The position numbers were made by a program, and so were the translations under genes. Below are positions 44,574 to 54,352 of a DNA stretch of 64,000 nucleotides, one piece after another; positions within the stretch are counted from its first letter, which is position 1, and every line of letters starts with the position of its first letter. The DNA comes from Clostridium aceticum. Lineage in GTDB: Bacteria > Bacillota > Clostridia > Peptostreptococcales > Natronincolaceae. The notes under the pieces are model-generated. The model saw nothing but the letters and a program-made list of their open reading frames with translations. It searched no databases and was not told where the DNA came from. The stretch is from the NCBI RefSeq assembly GCF_001042715.1, contig NZ_CP009687.1:1975418-2039417 (forward strand), read 5' to 3'.

Positions 44574-46004
44574 TTAGTCGATAATTTCTCCATTAAGGGA
44601 GAAGGTTTTTGGTTCTGTAATTCTTATTTTTACTAGCTTACCTATAAGCTCTTCCCCGCCTGAAAAATTAACCAGTTTATTTTGTCTTGTTCTTCCCATT
44701 AGCTTCGATGCATCTGTTTTGCTTGATCCTTCAACTAAAACCTCTACCTCTTTATTTAAGTAGCTGCTGTTGATTTCAGCACTGATTTGATTTACTGTTT
44801 CTACTAGTTTATTAAATCTTGTATGTTTCACTTCTTCTGAAATTTGTGTCTCCATTTTTGCAGCAGGTGTACCTTCTCTAACAGAATATAGGAAAGTAAA
44901 AGCTGAGTGGAATTTAACTTCTTCTACTACCTTTAAGGTATCCATGAAGTCTTCTTCGGTTTCTCCTGGAAAACCTACTATAATATCTGTTGTTAGTGCA
45001 ATATCTGGTACCGCCCTTTTAAGCTTTGCTACCAATTCTAAGTAACGTTCCTGGGTATAGTTCCTATTCATCTCTTTCAATATATGATTACTGCCAGCTT
45101 GGAAAGGTAAATGAATGTGTTCACAAACCTTATCATACTGGGCAATTGCTTCGATTAAGCTTTCTGATAAATCTTTGGGGTGAGAAGTCATGAATCTAAT
45201 TCTTTCTATACCCTCTACTTTATTTAATTCCTTAAGTAAATCAGCAAATTCGGTTTTGTTTTCCAACGTTTTACCATAGGAATTTACATTTTGCCCCAAT
45301 AGCGTAATCTCTTTGGTGCCATTATTGGCTAAATCAATAACTTCATGAACAATCTCTTTTATTTCTCTGCTGCGCTCACGACCTCTTGTATAGGGAACAA
45401 TACAATAGGTGCAAAAGTTATTGCAACCAAACATAATATTGACAAAGGCTTTGACGCCATACTTTCTCATTGAAGGTATACCCTCAATGATTTCTCCTTC
45501 TTCCTCCCACACCTCCACCAGCATGTTATCTGCTTGCTTGCAGTTTGCTAGAAGTTCAGGAAACTTATGTAGATTATGGGTACCAAAAACTAAGTCAACA
45601 TGTCTATATTTTCTTTTTATTGCTTCTACTACCTTTGGTTGCTGCATCATACAACCACATACAGCAATAGTCAAATCACTGTTTTTCTTTTTTAATGGCT
45701 TTAAGGCCCCTAGGTTTCCATAAACCTTTAACTCAGCATTTTCTCTTACACAGCAAGTGTTATAGATAATTAAATCCGCTTCTTCTTTTTCAGAGGTTTC
45801 AACATAGTTCATATCTTTAAGCATACCAAGTAGTTTTTCTGAATCATGTTCATTCATTTGACAACCGTAGGTAACAATCAAGACTTTTTTTTGTTTTCCT
45901 GTTGTTCTATATAGTTCCTCATTTTTATAGGAAATTTCTTCTATTATTTCTTGCTGTCTTTGAAGATCCAGTGAATTAAATTCATAGTTTTTTTCTCTCT
46001 TCAA
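44574..46004 (-). CDS. miaB: tRNA methylthiotransferase MiaB
   Basis: A 476-residue radical SAM enzyme that adds a methylthio group to i6A37 in tRNA. The N-terminal UPF0004 domain holds three cluster cysteines ([33 protein letters not shown]). The radical SAM motif is [21 protein letters not shown], and a TRAM domain ends the protein. The start is probably TTG at 46004, because AAGGAGG lies eight bases upstream; the frame remains open 12 codons further to an ATG with no good ribosome site. Confidence 0.95.
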   Translation of the reverse strand: MKREKNYEFNSLDLQRQQEIIEEISYKNEELYRTTGKQKKVLIVTYGCQMNEHDSEKLLGMLKDMNYVETSEKEEADLIIYNTCCVRENAELKVYGNLGALKPLKKKNSDLTIAVCGCMMQQPKVVEAIKRKYRHVDLVFGTHNLHKFPELLANCKQADNMLVEVWEEEGEIIEGIPSMRKYGVKAFVNIMFGCNNFCTYCIVPYTRGRERSREIKEIVHEVIDLANNGTKEITLLGQNVNSYGKTLENKTEFADLLKELNKVEGIERIRFMTSHPKDLSESLIEAIAQYDKVCEHIHLPFQAGSNHILKEMNRNYTQERYLELVAKLKRAVPDIALTTDIIVGFPGETEEDFMDTLKVVEEVKFHSAFTFLYSVREGTPAAKMETQISEEVKHTRFNKLVETVNQISAEINSSYLNKEVEVLVEGSSKTDASKLMGRTRQNKLVNFSGGEELIGKLVKIRITEPKTFSLNGEIID

Positions 46005-46093
46005 ACCTGCTTCCTCCTTGTAGTAAAACAACTTTTCCATATATTTCTATTGCCTTTTTTCTTCATTAGTATATTATAACCTAATTTAATAGA

Positions 46094-46122
46094 TAAAAAA
46101 AGCACAGGGTTAAATTACCCTG
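46094..46122 (-). terminator. Terminator after HD-GYP-like gene
   Basis: CAGGGT/ACCCTG (46105-46110 with 46117-46122) forms a short stem followed on the minus strand by a run of seven T residues at 46100-46094. Confidence 0.7.
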
Positions 46123-46146
46123 CTAAAAGAAAAAAAATTATGTATT

Positions 46147-47367
46147 CTATATAAATTCCACATTATCTCTACAAAAACTATTTAAAGGTATACTGACAAT
46201 AGACTGATCTTTTTGCTGAACATACACGTTCATATTAGTCTGATCAAAAACTGTACTTCCTGTTCCTTGATCAATGGTAATAATTCTTCCTTCTGCAAGT
46301 TCAGGATTCCTACTTTGAAATTTTTGACCGATAAAATAATCAGAAATTCTTTTAGAAAGGGTGAAAAATATATCCGCATCTACTTCACGAAGATGGTGTT
46401 CTCTAATAGTATTTATGGTGTATAAGGCATTGTAACGTTTACTTACAGTATAAAAGGTATATAGATCTGCAATATAAATCATTCTTGATAATAATGGAAT
46501 ACTTTTTCCTGTAAGTCCTCTAGGGTAACCTGATCCATCATACTTTTCATGATGATGTAATATCCCCTTTAACATATCTGTAGTTATGAATGAACATTTT
46601 GTTAGTAAACGCTGACTATGAATAACGTGCTGATAATACTCATTACTATCTTCATTTGCCCATTGCTCTCTACGCCTTTTATCCTCTGGTAAATTCAACA
46701 TACCTATATCCGCCAACATAGCTGTTATGTATAGGTTTTCTCTTTTCTTTTGATCCCAGCCCATCCAATTTCCTAGCATATAGGCCGTTAAAGCGGTACT
46801 ATAGCTATAAAAAAAAAGGGAATCATCTGTCATTTTTATCTTTTCTAGCAACTGGGGAACATTAATAGAAGCATTAATAACCTCCATACTTTTCCTTAAA
46901 TCTTCTTCTATAGAATTCGTTTCGGAAGCATCAGCGTTATTAAATAGTAAAAGCATTTTCTCAGTAATATTTTTTTTAGCATCTGGAATTAGTCGATCAA
47001 TCAGCTCTGCATCTTTTTTATTGGAAATCTCTAAAATCTTTGAATATGCTTGTTGAGAAAAATCTTTTTTCTCTACATTATTTTCTATAATTTCCTTGTC
47101 TTGTGGAACCTTATCTGTTTCAGGAATCTTCACTTCTATTGCTGCTTCCTCTTCGATCTTTACAAACACATCTTCTACGTTATACTGTTGTAAAAGACGC
47201 TGTACCTTTCTGATTGTATCTTCGTTTTTTATTTTGTATCCTTCTTTTACTAAGATATTTGTATCATTTACAACGATATCTTTCCCAATGATCATTCCCT
47301 TGTCTAAGTCTTCTATAGATATGGTCATTTCCCTTGTCGTGATAGTTTTACACGAACTACTTTCCAC
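46147..47367 (-). CDS. Degenerate HD-GYP domain protein
   Basis: A 406-residue protein. An N-terminal domain of the kind that precedes many HD-GYP proteins (residues about 14-70) is followed by an acidic linker and an HD-GYP domain from about 170. The GYP block HHHEKYDGSGYPRGL and the following IADLYTFYTVSKRYN are conserved. The HD dyad is lost: LLHDIGK is replaced by MLADIGM, and the upstream helix that normally carries a His reads FFYSYSTAL. Such proteins hydrolyse cyclic di-GMP; with two metal ligands missing this one is more likely a sensor or effector. The GTG start follows GGGGGG. Confidence 0.85.
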   Translation of the reverse strand: MESSSCKTITTREMTISIEDLDKGMIIGKDIVVNDTNILVKEGYKIKNEDTIRKVQRLLQQYNVEDVFVKIEEEAAIEVKIPETDKVPQDKEIIENNVEKKDFSQQAYSKILEISNKKDAELIDRLIPDAKKNITEKMLLLFNNADASETNSIEEDLRKSMEVINASINVPQLLEKIKMTDDSLFFYSYSTALTAYMLGNWMGWDQKKRENLYITAMLADIGMLNLPEDKRRREQWANEDSNEYYQHVIHSQRLLTKCSFITTDMLKGILHHHEKYDGSGYPRGLTGKSIPLLSRMIYIADLYTFYTVSKRYNALYTINTIREHHLREVDADIFFTLSKRISDYFIGQKFQSRNPELAEGRIITIDQGTGSTVFDQTNMNVYVQQKDQSIVSIPLNSFCRDNVEFI

Positions 47368-47599
47368 TATAATCCCCCCAATATCTCTCTATATATTCAT
47401 CCTGTTTTTATAGATAGAAGTTTTTTGTCTACACTATAAAAAAGTACAATAAAATAATTATAGTGTTATCGACTTAATTAAACATTTTCTGTAGTCCAAA
47501 ATGATAAAATGAGACCATGGACCTATATTTTATTTATCATTTACAACAAAGTTTATTGTGATATTCATTACTGCTTTTTTACCTTATTTAAATCAAATA

Positions 47600-47625
47600 T
47601 AAAAACAGGGTAACAGCCACCCTGT
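47600..47625 (-). terminator. Terminator after cis-prenyltransferase-like gene
   Basis: ACAGGGT at 47605-47611 pairs with ACCCTGT at 47619-47625; on the minus strand the stem is followed by TTTTTATATTT. Confidence 0.75.
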
Positions 47626-47637
47626 AAAATAATTTTC

Positions 47638-48282
47638 TTACCCTCCTAATGTTACATCCTGTTGATTATACCACTCTAAGGCTTCATATAAATGTTCTGG
47701 TCTAAAGTCTGGCCAGTAATCATCGATCACATAAAAATCTGAATACACTGACTGCACAGGCAAAAAACCACTTAAACGGCGTCTTCCTCCCCAACGAATA
47801 ATTAAATCAATTCTAGATACATCTGAAGAGTATAGACTTTCCATTAAGTTATTCTTATTTGTAGAGGTATTTTCTGGGGTTTTTGATAAATCCCAGTGCC
47901 ACCCATAGTTTACTAAAAAATTTACTTTTGTAGAGGCTTTACCAAAGTTTTTTCTATTTGTGTAGGTTTCCAATTCTTTTGGAAATAAAGGAGAAGTTGC
48001 ATTGCCAAGAACCAGTAAAGAAGCATCCTCGTTGCAAAGCATTTCTACTGCATCAACACAAGCTTTTCTAAAAGCTAAGGTTTGAACTGAAGGTCTTTTG
48101 GTATTATCCATAGTAAAACCGTAGTAACTTAATTCTTTGATACCAATTTCTTGACAAAGCTTAAATATTTCTAGTCCTGGCCTAAGGCCTTTTTCATAAC
48201 CTTCTTCTTTAGACAAGCCTTTACTTTCTGCCCATCTTCTATTCCCATCTGGAATAATTCCAATATGTGCTGGAACTCTCAT
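47638..48282 (-). CDS. Divergent undecaprenyl-diphosphate-synthase-family protein (cis-prenyltransferase)
   Basis: A 214-residue member of the cis-prenyltransferase (UppS) family. The catalytic Asp motif is kept as HIGIIPDGNRRWA. Other hallmarks differ: the RTGGExRLSNF block that supplies the magnesium-binding Glu reads RWGGRRRLSGF, and VNYGGR reads VNYGWH. The ending FYVIDDYWPDFRPEHL matches the family. The start is at 48282, where AGGAGGACTAAAAA precedes ATG; the open frame continues 22 codons upstream without a site. It is probably a paralogue with another chain length or role rather than the cell-wall UppS. Confidence 0.82.
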   Translation of the reverse strand: MRVPAHIGIIPDGNRRWAESKGLSKEEGYEKGLRPGLEIFKLCQEIGIKELSYYGFTMDNTKRPSVQTLAFRKACVDAVEMLCNEDASLLVLGNATSPLFPKELETYTNRKNFGKASTKVNFLVNYGWHWDLSKTPENTSTNKNNLMESLYSSDVSRIDLIIRWGGRRRLSGFLPVQSVYSDFYVIDDYWPDFRPEHLYEALEWYNQQDVTLGG

Positions 48283-48497
48283 TTTTTTAGTCCTCCTAGT
48301 ATAGATAAATATATATTTTCCATTATTAACATCTCTACTGATAATCATTCAAACTATATCGTTTATTTCCTAAAAATAAGATAAAATATTTCAATATTCT
48401 TATTAATTTTTATAGTAAAGCTTTTTCTTGTTTAATTTTTTGAATATGTGTTATTATATAATTGTAGATATGAATCAAATTTATGGGAGGTATGTGT

Positions 48498-49694
48498 ATG
48501 AATTTATCTAAGCGTATCACAGCTATGCAAGAATCTCCAATCAGAAAACTTGTACCTTATGCTCAAGCAGCTAAAGCCAATGGAAAACATGTTTATCATT
48601 TGAATATTGGGCAACCTGATATTGAGACCCCTTCATCTTTTATGGAATCCATCCGTAATTTTGATGAAAAAGTATTGGCATATTCCTTCTCTCAAGGTAT
48701 GCCTGAATTGATCCAAGCAATTATTGAATACTATAAAAAATATGATATGCATTATGAAGAAGATGAAATATTAATTACTAATGGTGGTTCTGAAGCTCTC
48801 TTATTTGCTATTATCGCTATAGCAGATGCTGGAGATGAAATGTTGGTTCCTGAACCCTTCTATACAAACTACAATGGATTCAGCTCTGCTGTAGATGTTA
48901 AAGTATCTCCTATCACCTGTAAAGCAGAAGACGGTTTTCACTTACCATCAAAACGAAGTATTGAAAATCTAATCAACCCAAGAACAAAAGCCATTATACT
49001 TTCCAATCCAGGTAATCCAACAGGTGTTGTTTATACAAAAGAAGAAATCGAAATGTTAGCATCTTTAGCCAAAGAATATAACTTATTTATTATTGCTGAT
49101 GAAGTCTATAGAGAGTTTGTTTATGATGGCCTAGAGTATACAAGCTTTGGTAATATACCAGGGATTCAAGACAGGGTGATTATTGTTGACAGTGTATCAA
49201 AAAGATATAGTGCCTGCGGTGCAAGAATTGGCTCTATTGCCAGCAAAAACAAGGAGTTAATAAGACAAGTTCTAAAGCTTTGCCAAGGAAGATTATGTGT
49301 ACCTACTTTAGAACAAGTAGGCTCTGTAGAGTTATATAAAACCTCTGAAGAATACTTCCAAGTAGTAAATGAAGAATATCAAAAACGTAGAGACCTCGTA
49401 TACAGTGCCTTAAATGATATACCAGGTGTATTATGCAAAAAACCAACAGGTGCTTTTTATGTTGTTGCAAAGTTGCCAGTGGATGATGCAGAAAAGTTTG
49501 TTATCTGGATGTTAAAGGATTTCGATGTAGATGGCGGTACTGTTATGCTAGCCCCTGCTGAAGGCTTCTATGCAACAGCTGGCTTAGGTAGAGATGAAGT
49601 TAGGATCGCATACATATTGAATGAAGGTGATCTTACTAAAGCGATGAATATACTTAAACTAGCCTTACAAAATTATCCAAACAGAACAATTTAA
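48498..49694 (+). CDS. Class I pyridoxal-phosphate aminotransferase
   Basis: A 398-residue AspC-like aminotransferase. Recognisable segments are LNIGQPDIETP, the cofactor-binding NGGSEALLFA, LSNPGNPTGVVYT, IADEVYREFVYDG and the Schiff-base lysine in VDSVSKRYSACGARIGS. The acceptor amino acid cannot be told. The start at 48498 is chosen because GGGAGG lies seven bases upstream; two in-frame ATGs just before it overlap that site. It stands alone, diverging from the cis-prenyltransferase gene. Confidence 0.92.
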   Translation: MNLSKRITAMQESPIRKLVPYAQAAKANGKHVYHLNIGQPDIETPSSFMESIRNFDEKVLAYSFSQGMPELIQAIIEYYKKYDMHYEEDEILITNGGSEALLFAIIAIADAGDEMLVPEPFYTNYNGFSSAVDVKVSPITCKAEDGFHLPSKRSIENLINPRTKAIILSNPGNPTGVVYTKEEIEMLASLAKEYNLFIIADEVYREFVYDGLEYTSFGNIPGIQDRVIIVDSVSKRYSACGARIGSIASKNKELIRQVLKLCQGRLCVPTLEQVGSVELYKTSEEYFQVVNEEYQKRRDLVYSALNDIPGVLCKKPTGAFYVVAKLPVDDAEKFVIWMLKDFDVDGGTVMLAPAEGFYATAGLGRDEVRIAYILNEGDLTKAMNILKLALQNYPNRTI

Positions 49695-49707
49695 TTAAAA
49701 ATAGATA

Positions 49708-49750
49708 AAAACAATAAAAGCTTGGGAATCTCCCTAGCTTTTATTGTTTT
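49708..49750. terminator. Bidirectional terminator
   Basis: AAAACAATAAAAGCTTGGGA at 49708-49727 pairs with 49731-49750 around ATC, with one wobble. It serves the aminotransferase gene and overlaps the last codons of the convergent MerR-like gene. Confidence 0.85.
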
Positions 49751-50340
49751 CCACCAAATATTTTTTTGAAAATAGATTTATTCTTATTCTCTTCTCTTTT
49801 TATTTTTTCCTTTAGCTCTGCTAACTCATAGGCTTTTTCTTTCACTTGCATTTTTAGTTTTGCATTTTCACAGATTAAAATATCTTTTTCTTGGTTTACC
49901 AGTTCGTTTTTCAACTCGTCTACTTTTTCCGATAGGACTTCAATCTCTTTCCTGTAATCTAATTGCTGAATAGATGCTAGTGTTTGATTTAATAAGTTCT
50001 GAAACTCCTCTTGTATTAGAGCACTACTGTTTTCGATGGCATACTGTATATAATCACTACTGGATACAGCAATCTCCTGTAAAGCATTGTCGTTGCCATT
50101 CATCATGACTTCAGGTGATTTCATTAAGTTTTTGATCTGCTTATTTGTTAAACCTTTATCCTGCAGTATTTTAATGTTACGAAGCTCCTCAAGTTCCTTA
50201 TAAGTAAAATACCTTCTATTTCCCTCGTCTCTTGGAATTTCCAGTTCAAATTCCTTTTCATAATATCTTATCACATGGGGTTTAAAGCCAATAATATCCG
50301 AAATCTCTTTTATAGAATATACTTCATTTACAACCTCCAT
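49741..50340 (-). CDS. MerR-type DNA-binding coiled-coil protein
   Basis: A 199-residue protein. A MerR-type winged helix occupies residues about 5-75 (YSIKEISDIIGFKPHVIRYYEKE, then NRRYFTYKELEELRNIKIL). The rest is a long acidic-basic coiled coil ending in a lysine-rich KNKSIFKKIFGGKQ tail. There are no metal-binding cysteines. The arrangement recalls RacA-like or other DNA-organising MerR-like proteins as much as classical regulators. The ATG at 50340 has AGGAGGTGGAGAT upstream; an earlier in-frame ATG at 50370 contains no better site. Confidence 0.8.
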   Translation of the reverse strand: MEVVNEVYSIKEISDIIGFKPHVIRYYEKEFELEIPRDEGNRRYFTYKELEELRNIKILQDKGLTNKQIKNLMKSPEVMMNGNDNALQEIAVSSSDYIQYAIENSSALIQEEFQNLLNQTLASIQQLDYRKEIEVLSEKVDELKNELVNQEKDILICENAKLKMQVKEKAYELAELKEKIKREENKNKSIFKKIFGGKQ

Positions 50341-50454
50341 ATCTCCACCTCCTGTATAGACTTCTTCCATATCTATTAGGAAATTTCCTTTTAAAAATCA
50401 AAAGTTTCGTCATACAAATTCGGTCAATCTGCTCTAAAAAAATAAAAATGCAGA

Positions 50455-50486
50455 CAAAAAAAGACATGAGTTCATGTCTTTTTTTA
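50455..50486. terminator. Terminator after M42 peptidase genes
   Basis: AAGACATGA at 50461-50469 pairs with TCATGTCTT at 50472-50480, flanked by seven A and seven T residues. It can act in both directions. Confidence 0.85.
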
Positions 50487-50493
50487 TTTGCTA

Positions 50494-51489
50494 TTATATT
50501 TCGATGGAATTTTTAAGCATGTAAACCGTAAGTTCAATAGCTTCTTTTACATCTGATAAGAATACCATTTCACAATTACTATGAAGATATCTACAAGGAA
50601 TAGATAATACGCCGGAAGGCACCCCGCTTCTGGTTAAGTGAATTGCCCCAGAGTCGGTACCGCCAAATTCTAATATCTCTAATTGATAAGGAATATTATT
50701 TTCTTCCGCCTGCTTAATCATATAATTTTTAACCTTTGGATGACATAAAATAGAATTGTCCTTCACTTTAATCGCTGGGCCCTTCCCTAATTCCACTGCC
50801 ATAGATTTGGCTTTAGGCGTATCTCCAGTTGCAGTAACATCAAAAGCGATTGCCATATCAGGTGCTATGTCATAGGCGGCAGTTTTTGCTCCCCTAGTAC
50901 CTACTTCCTCCTGCACTGTAAATACGAAGTATAGATCATTTGCAGTAGTAGATAGCTTTTTTAATGCCTCTATCATAACAAAACAACCAATTCTGTCATC
51001 AACAGCTTGAGACATTACTTTTTTGTCATCATAAAGTGCCTCTGTATAGTACACTGCCATATCACCTATGGTAACTTTTTTTTCAGCTTCTTCTTTGCTG
51101 GAAGCACCAATATCGATAAATAACTTTTCTAGTTTAAAGTCTTTTAGATCCTCAATTTTCTCACTTCCAATTACCCCTATGGTTCCATTTTCAAAGATGA
51201 CCCTTTGGGATAAACTGATGGTTGGAGAAATGCCTCCTACATTTGTAAATCTTAAAAATCCTTTATCATCAATGTAGGTAACCATCAGTGCGATTTGATC
51301 CATATGGCCCGCCAACATGATTTTCTTACCATTACCTTTTTTTCTAGCAATTAAATTACCTAGCGCATCTACCTTTATTTCGTCAACATAGTCTTTTATT
51401 TGGTTCCTGATAAACTCAGATATTCTCCCTTCATTACCTGCTGGAGAATAAATTTCTAGCATTTCCTTTAATAATTGTGTATTTATCAC
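50494..51489 (-). CDS. M42-family metallo-aminopeptidase (third of tandem set)
   Basis: A 331-residue M42 aminopeptidase of the FrvX/YsdC type, which forms large dodecameric complexes that trim peptides. Metal and catalytic motifs are LAGHMDQIALMV, VDDRIGC, VQEEVGTRGA, AFDVTATGD and LHSNCE. A start GTG at 51489 follows AGGAGGTATCATTTC and overlaps the stop of the previous peptidase gene by four bases. It is one of three tandem paralogues that are well diverged from each other. Confidence 0.92.
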   Translation of the reverse strand: MINTQLLKEMLEIYSPAGNEGRISEFIRNQIKDYVDEIKVDALGNLIARKKGNGKKIMLAGHMDQIALMVTYIDDKGFLRFTNVGGISPTISLSQRVIFENGTIGVIGSEKIEDLKDFKLEKLFIDIGASSKEEAEKKVTIGDMAVYYTEALYDDKKVMSQAVDDRIGCFVMIEALKKLSTTANDLYFVFTVQEEVGTRGAKTAAYDIAPDMAIAFDVTATGDTPKAKSMAVELGKGPAIKVKDNSILCHPKVKNYMIKQAEENNIPYQLEILEFGGTDSGAIHLTRSGVPSGVLSIPCRYLHSNCEMVFLSDVKEAIELTVYMLKNSIEI

Positions 51490-52511
51490 GAAATGATACC
51501 TCCTTTGCTAATCTCTTCAACAAACCTAGCAACCAAATCCTTAGTATAATCCAAATCCTTCTTACTTAGTACAGATACAGGTGAATGGATATATCTGCAA
51601 GGGACAGCGATGGACACGCAAGGCGTTCCAGCTTTAGCTAGGTGGAACTTTCCTGCATCATTGCCGCCGAAGGCTGCTTTACGATATTGCCATGGTATAT
51701 TATATTTTTTAGCAGTATCAATAACTGCATCGATATACTTTTTATTGTAAATAGAGGATTGATCCATAATAGAAATAGCTGGCCCGCCATCCAGTTCTGT
51801 TACTTGTAAGTGAGGCTCCACATCTGCAACATCAGAGCATGTGGTTCCTTCTAATACCACAGCTAAGTCAACATTCACTTGATTGGCTGCAACCTCAGCT
51901 CCTCTTAACCCTATTTCCTCCTGTACAGTAAAAATTCCAGTGATATTTACAGGTAGTTGTTTTTTTAATAAATCTATTAAAACATAACAGCCTACTCTAT
52001 TATCCAATGCCTTTGCCTTTACCCGATTTTCTCCAAATTCCATATATTCACTATGAAAATGGATATAATCCCCAATAGAAATATGTTTTTCAGCTTCATC
52101 CTTGTTTTTTGCACCGATGTCAATATATAAGTCGTCAATCCTTAGTGCTCTTTGCCTCTCCTCTGGTTTTTGCATATGGATGGCCTTAGCCCCAATCACG
52201 CCGGGAATATTTCTTTCTCCAATTAAAACTACCTTAGATACTAAAATTCTGCTGTCTATTCCTCCTATCGGAGCAAACCTAATCAGTCCACTATCATCTA
52301 TTCCCTTTACCATTAATCCTACTTCATCCATATGAGCTGTGACCACAATATTATAGGGGGAATTAAGCACTTTTTTTTCTGCAATTACATTACCCATTCT
52401 ATCGACTTTTACTGTATCAACAACATCTTTTATTTCTTCTAGTACAATATTACGAACTTCTCCTTCGTTTCCAGATACACCGAAGGCACTAGTTAGTTTT
52501 TTTAATAGCAT
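51486..52511 (-). CDS. M42-family metallo-aminopeptidase (second of tandem set)
   Basis: A 341-residue M42 aminopeptidase. The metal-binding motifs VTAHMDEVGLMV, LDNRVGC, VQEEIGLRGA and IHSPVS are intact. Residue EGTT (after LAVVL) takes the place of the usual Asp-Val metal segment. The ATG at 52511 has GGAGG seven bases upstream and lies within the end of the first peptidase gene. Substrate preference may be glutamyl or general aminopeptidase; the sequence does not decide. Confidence 0.92.
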   Translation of the reverse strand: MLLKKLTSAFGVSGNEGEVRNIVLEEIKDVVDTVKVDRMGNVIAEKKVLNSPYNIVVTAHMDEVGLMVKGIDDSGLIRFAPIGGIDSRILVSKVVLIGERNIPGVIGAKAIHMQKPEERQRALRIDDLYIDIGAKNKDEAEKHISIGDYIHFHSEYMEFGENRVKAKALDNRVGCYVLIDLLKKQLPVNITGIFTVQEEIGLRGAEVAANQVNVDLAVVLEGTTCSDVADVEPHLQVTELDGGPAISIMDQSSIYNKKYIDAVIDTAKKYNIPWQYRKAAFGGNDAGKFHLAKAGTPCVSIAVPCRYIHSPVSVLSKKDLDYTKDLVARFVEEISKGGIIS

Positions 52512-53554
52512 AACCATTCCTCCATATCTATTTCATTTAAAGAAACAATAAGTTTCGCCAACAACTTTCCAGTTTTTTCAATATCCGATAAGCTGATGGT
52601 TTCAACAGAGGTATGCATATATCTTAAGGGGATAGATAAAAGACCAGTGGCAATGCCTTCTCTTGACACCTGTATAGACCTTGCATCTGTTCCAGTGACG
52701 CCGGGAGCAATATCTACTTGGTAATCTATATAATTGTCTTTTGCCACTTCTTTTAACTTTTTAAATACTTTAGGATGAATATTCGGCCCCATTGCAATTC
52801 CTGGACCCTTCATCATTTCTATTGTGTCAAACTTATTTAATTCTGGTGTTTTTCCAAATCCTACATCAATAGCTATGCCTAGATCTGGATTAATCCCATA
52901 AGTAGAAACGATAGCACCTCTTGTGCCTACCTCTTCCTGTACAGTGGCTACACAATAAACATCTATATCATGCTTTAGGTTTTGTAATTCCTTTAAACAT
53001 ACATATAGGGCTGCTACCCCTGCCCGATCATCTAAAGACTTTCCTGCTACCCAATCATTTAATAAAAAGGTTAAGCTTCTTTTAAAAGTAATGATATCTC
53101 CTACCCTTATGACTTGATTTGCCTTTTCTTTTGAAAAACCTACATCGATCACCAAGTCCTCCATCTTATAAGCCTTACTTCTCTCTTGCTCTGTTGTTAA
53201 ATGAGGGGGTTTTACTCCAATTACTCCATAGACTTTTTCTTTTCCATGAATAATCACCTCTTGACATAACAGCGTTCTTTGATCTATGCCACCAATATTT
53301 GTAAACTTAATAAATCCTTTTTCATCGATTTCTTTTACCATTAAACCAATTTCGTCCATATGAGCTGCCAGCATAATTTTCTTATTAGCATTACCGGCTC
53401 CTTTTTTAATACATAACAAATTCCCAAAAGCGTCTGTCTTCATTTCATCCGTAAAATCATTAAAGTATTTTTTTACTACTTCCGCAGCTTCCATTTCATA
53501 TCCCGAAACGCCAGCAACCTCTGAAAGTTTTTGAACCAATTCCTTTAATTCCAT
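52502..53554 (-). CDS. M42-family metallo-aminopeptidase (first of tandem set)
   Basis: A 350-residue M42 aminopeptidase with LAAHMDEIGLMV, LDDRAGV, VQEEVGTRGA, AIDVGFGKTPE and MHTSVE, all metal or catalytic positions intact. It starts 25 bases after cheR behind AGGATG and overlaps the next peptidase gene by ten bases. The three genes were probably made by tandem duplication and then diverged. Confidence 0.92.
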   Translation of the reverse strand: MELKELVQKLSEVAGVSGYEMEAAEVVKKYFNDFTDEMKTDAFGNLLCIKKGAGNANKKIMLAAHMDEIGLMVKEIDEKGFIKFTNIGGIDQRTLLCQEVIIHGKEKVYGVIGVKPPHLTTEQERSKAYKMEDLVIDVGFSKEKANQVIRVGDIITFKRSLTFLLNDWVAGKSLDDRAGVAALYVCLKELQNLKHDIDVYCVATVQEEVGTRGAIVSTYGINPDLGIAIDVGFGKTPELNKFDTIEMMKGPGIAMGPNIHPKVFKKLKEVAKDNYIDYQVDIAPGVTGTDARSIQVSREGIATGLLSIPLRYMHTSVETISLSDIEKTGKLLAKLIVSLNEIDMEEWLCY

Positions 53555-53578
53555 CTATAGACATCCTCTCTCTCTAAT

Positions 53579-54352
53579 TTAAGGCATTTTCGAATAAAAA
53601 AAAGTTTTTAGGGGAGTAAGTTTATATCGATGTGGTAATATAATTTGCTCGGTGCTTCCAACAAATAGTACACCATTATTATTTAACGAATTATAAAATT
53701 TATGATACATTTCGTTTTTTGTTTCCTCAGTAAAGTAAATCATGACATTTCTACATATAACTAAGTCGCAATTATCTGGATAAGGACTTTCTAAAAGATT
53801 GTGTTTTTTAAAGGTGATAGTATTTTTTATATCTTCTGATATTTTATAACTTTCTGCAATTTTTTGAAAGTATTTATCAACAAACTCTTTTGGAAGACTC
53901 TCCAAACTTTTTTTTGAATAGATTCCTACGTTTGCTTTATTTAAAGCTCCTTCATCAATATCTGTAGCTATAATGCGTATATCTTTTAAAGGTAAAAACT
54001 TTGTCAAAAGCATCGCTAAGGAGTAAGGCTCTTCTCCAGTAGAGCAAGCAGCACTCCATAGTTTTAGTTTGTTTTTATTTTTAAATAAATTGGGTAAAAT
54101 TTCTTTTTCTAGGGTTTCCCACTGTTGTGGATTTCGATAAAATTCTGATACATTTATCGTTAAATAATTGATGAACTCTTCTAGCAGTTTGGCATTGGTA
54201 TTCAAAGCTTCAAAATATTTTTCATAGGAATTAAAGTTGTTTCTACTAATGAGAGACTCTATTCTTCTTTTCATCTGCCTCTCTTTATAGCTAGATAAAT
54301 TGATGCCAATTTTTTTGTAGATTTTATCTTTGAAAATACTATAGCCCTCCAT
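53579..54352 (-). CDS. cheR: Chemotaxis protein methyltransferase CheR
   Basis: A 257-residue CheR that methylates glutamates on chemoreceptors using SAM. The N-terminal all-alpha domain (residues 1-75) is followed by the SAM domain with WSAACSTGEEPYSLAM, IIATDIDEGALNKA, CDLVICRNVMIYF and LFVGSTEQI. No other chemotaxis genes are nearby, as happens in many clostridia. GGGGGAAAATAG precedes the ATG. Confidence 0.95.
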   Translation of the reverse strand: MEGYSIFKDKIYKKIGINLSSYKERQMKRRIESLISRNNFNSYEKYFEALNTNAKLLEEFINYLTINVSEFYRNPQQWETLEKEILPNLFKNKNKLKLWSAACSTGEEPYSLAMLLTKFLPLKDIRIIATDIDEGALNKANVGIYSKKSLESLPKEFVDKYFQKIAESYKISEDIKNTITFKKHNLLESPYPDNCDLVICRNVMIYFTEETKNEMYHKFYNSLNNNGVLFVGSTEQIILPHRYKLTPLKTFFYSKMP

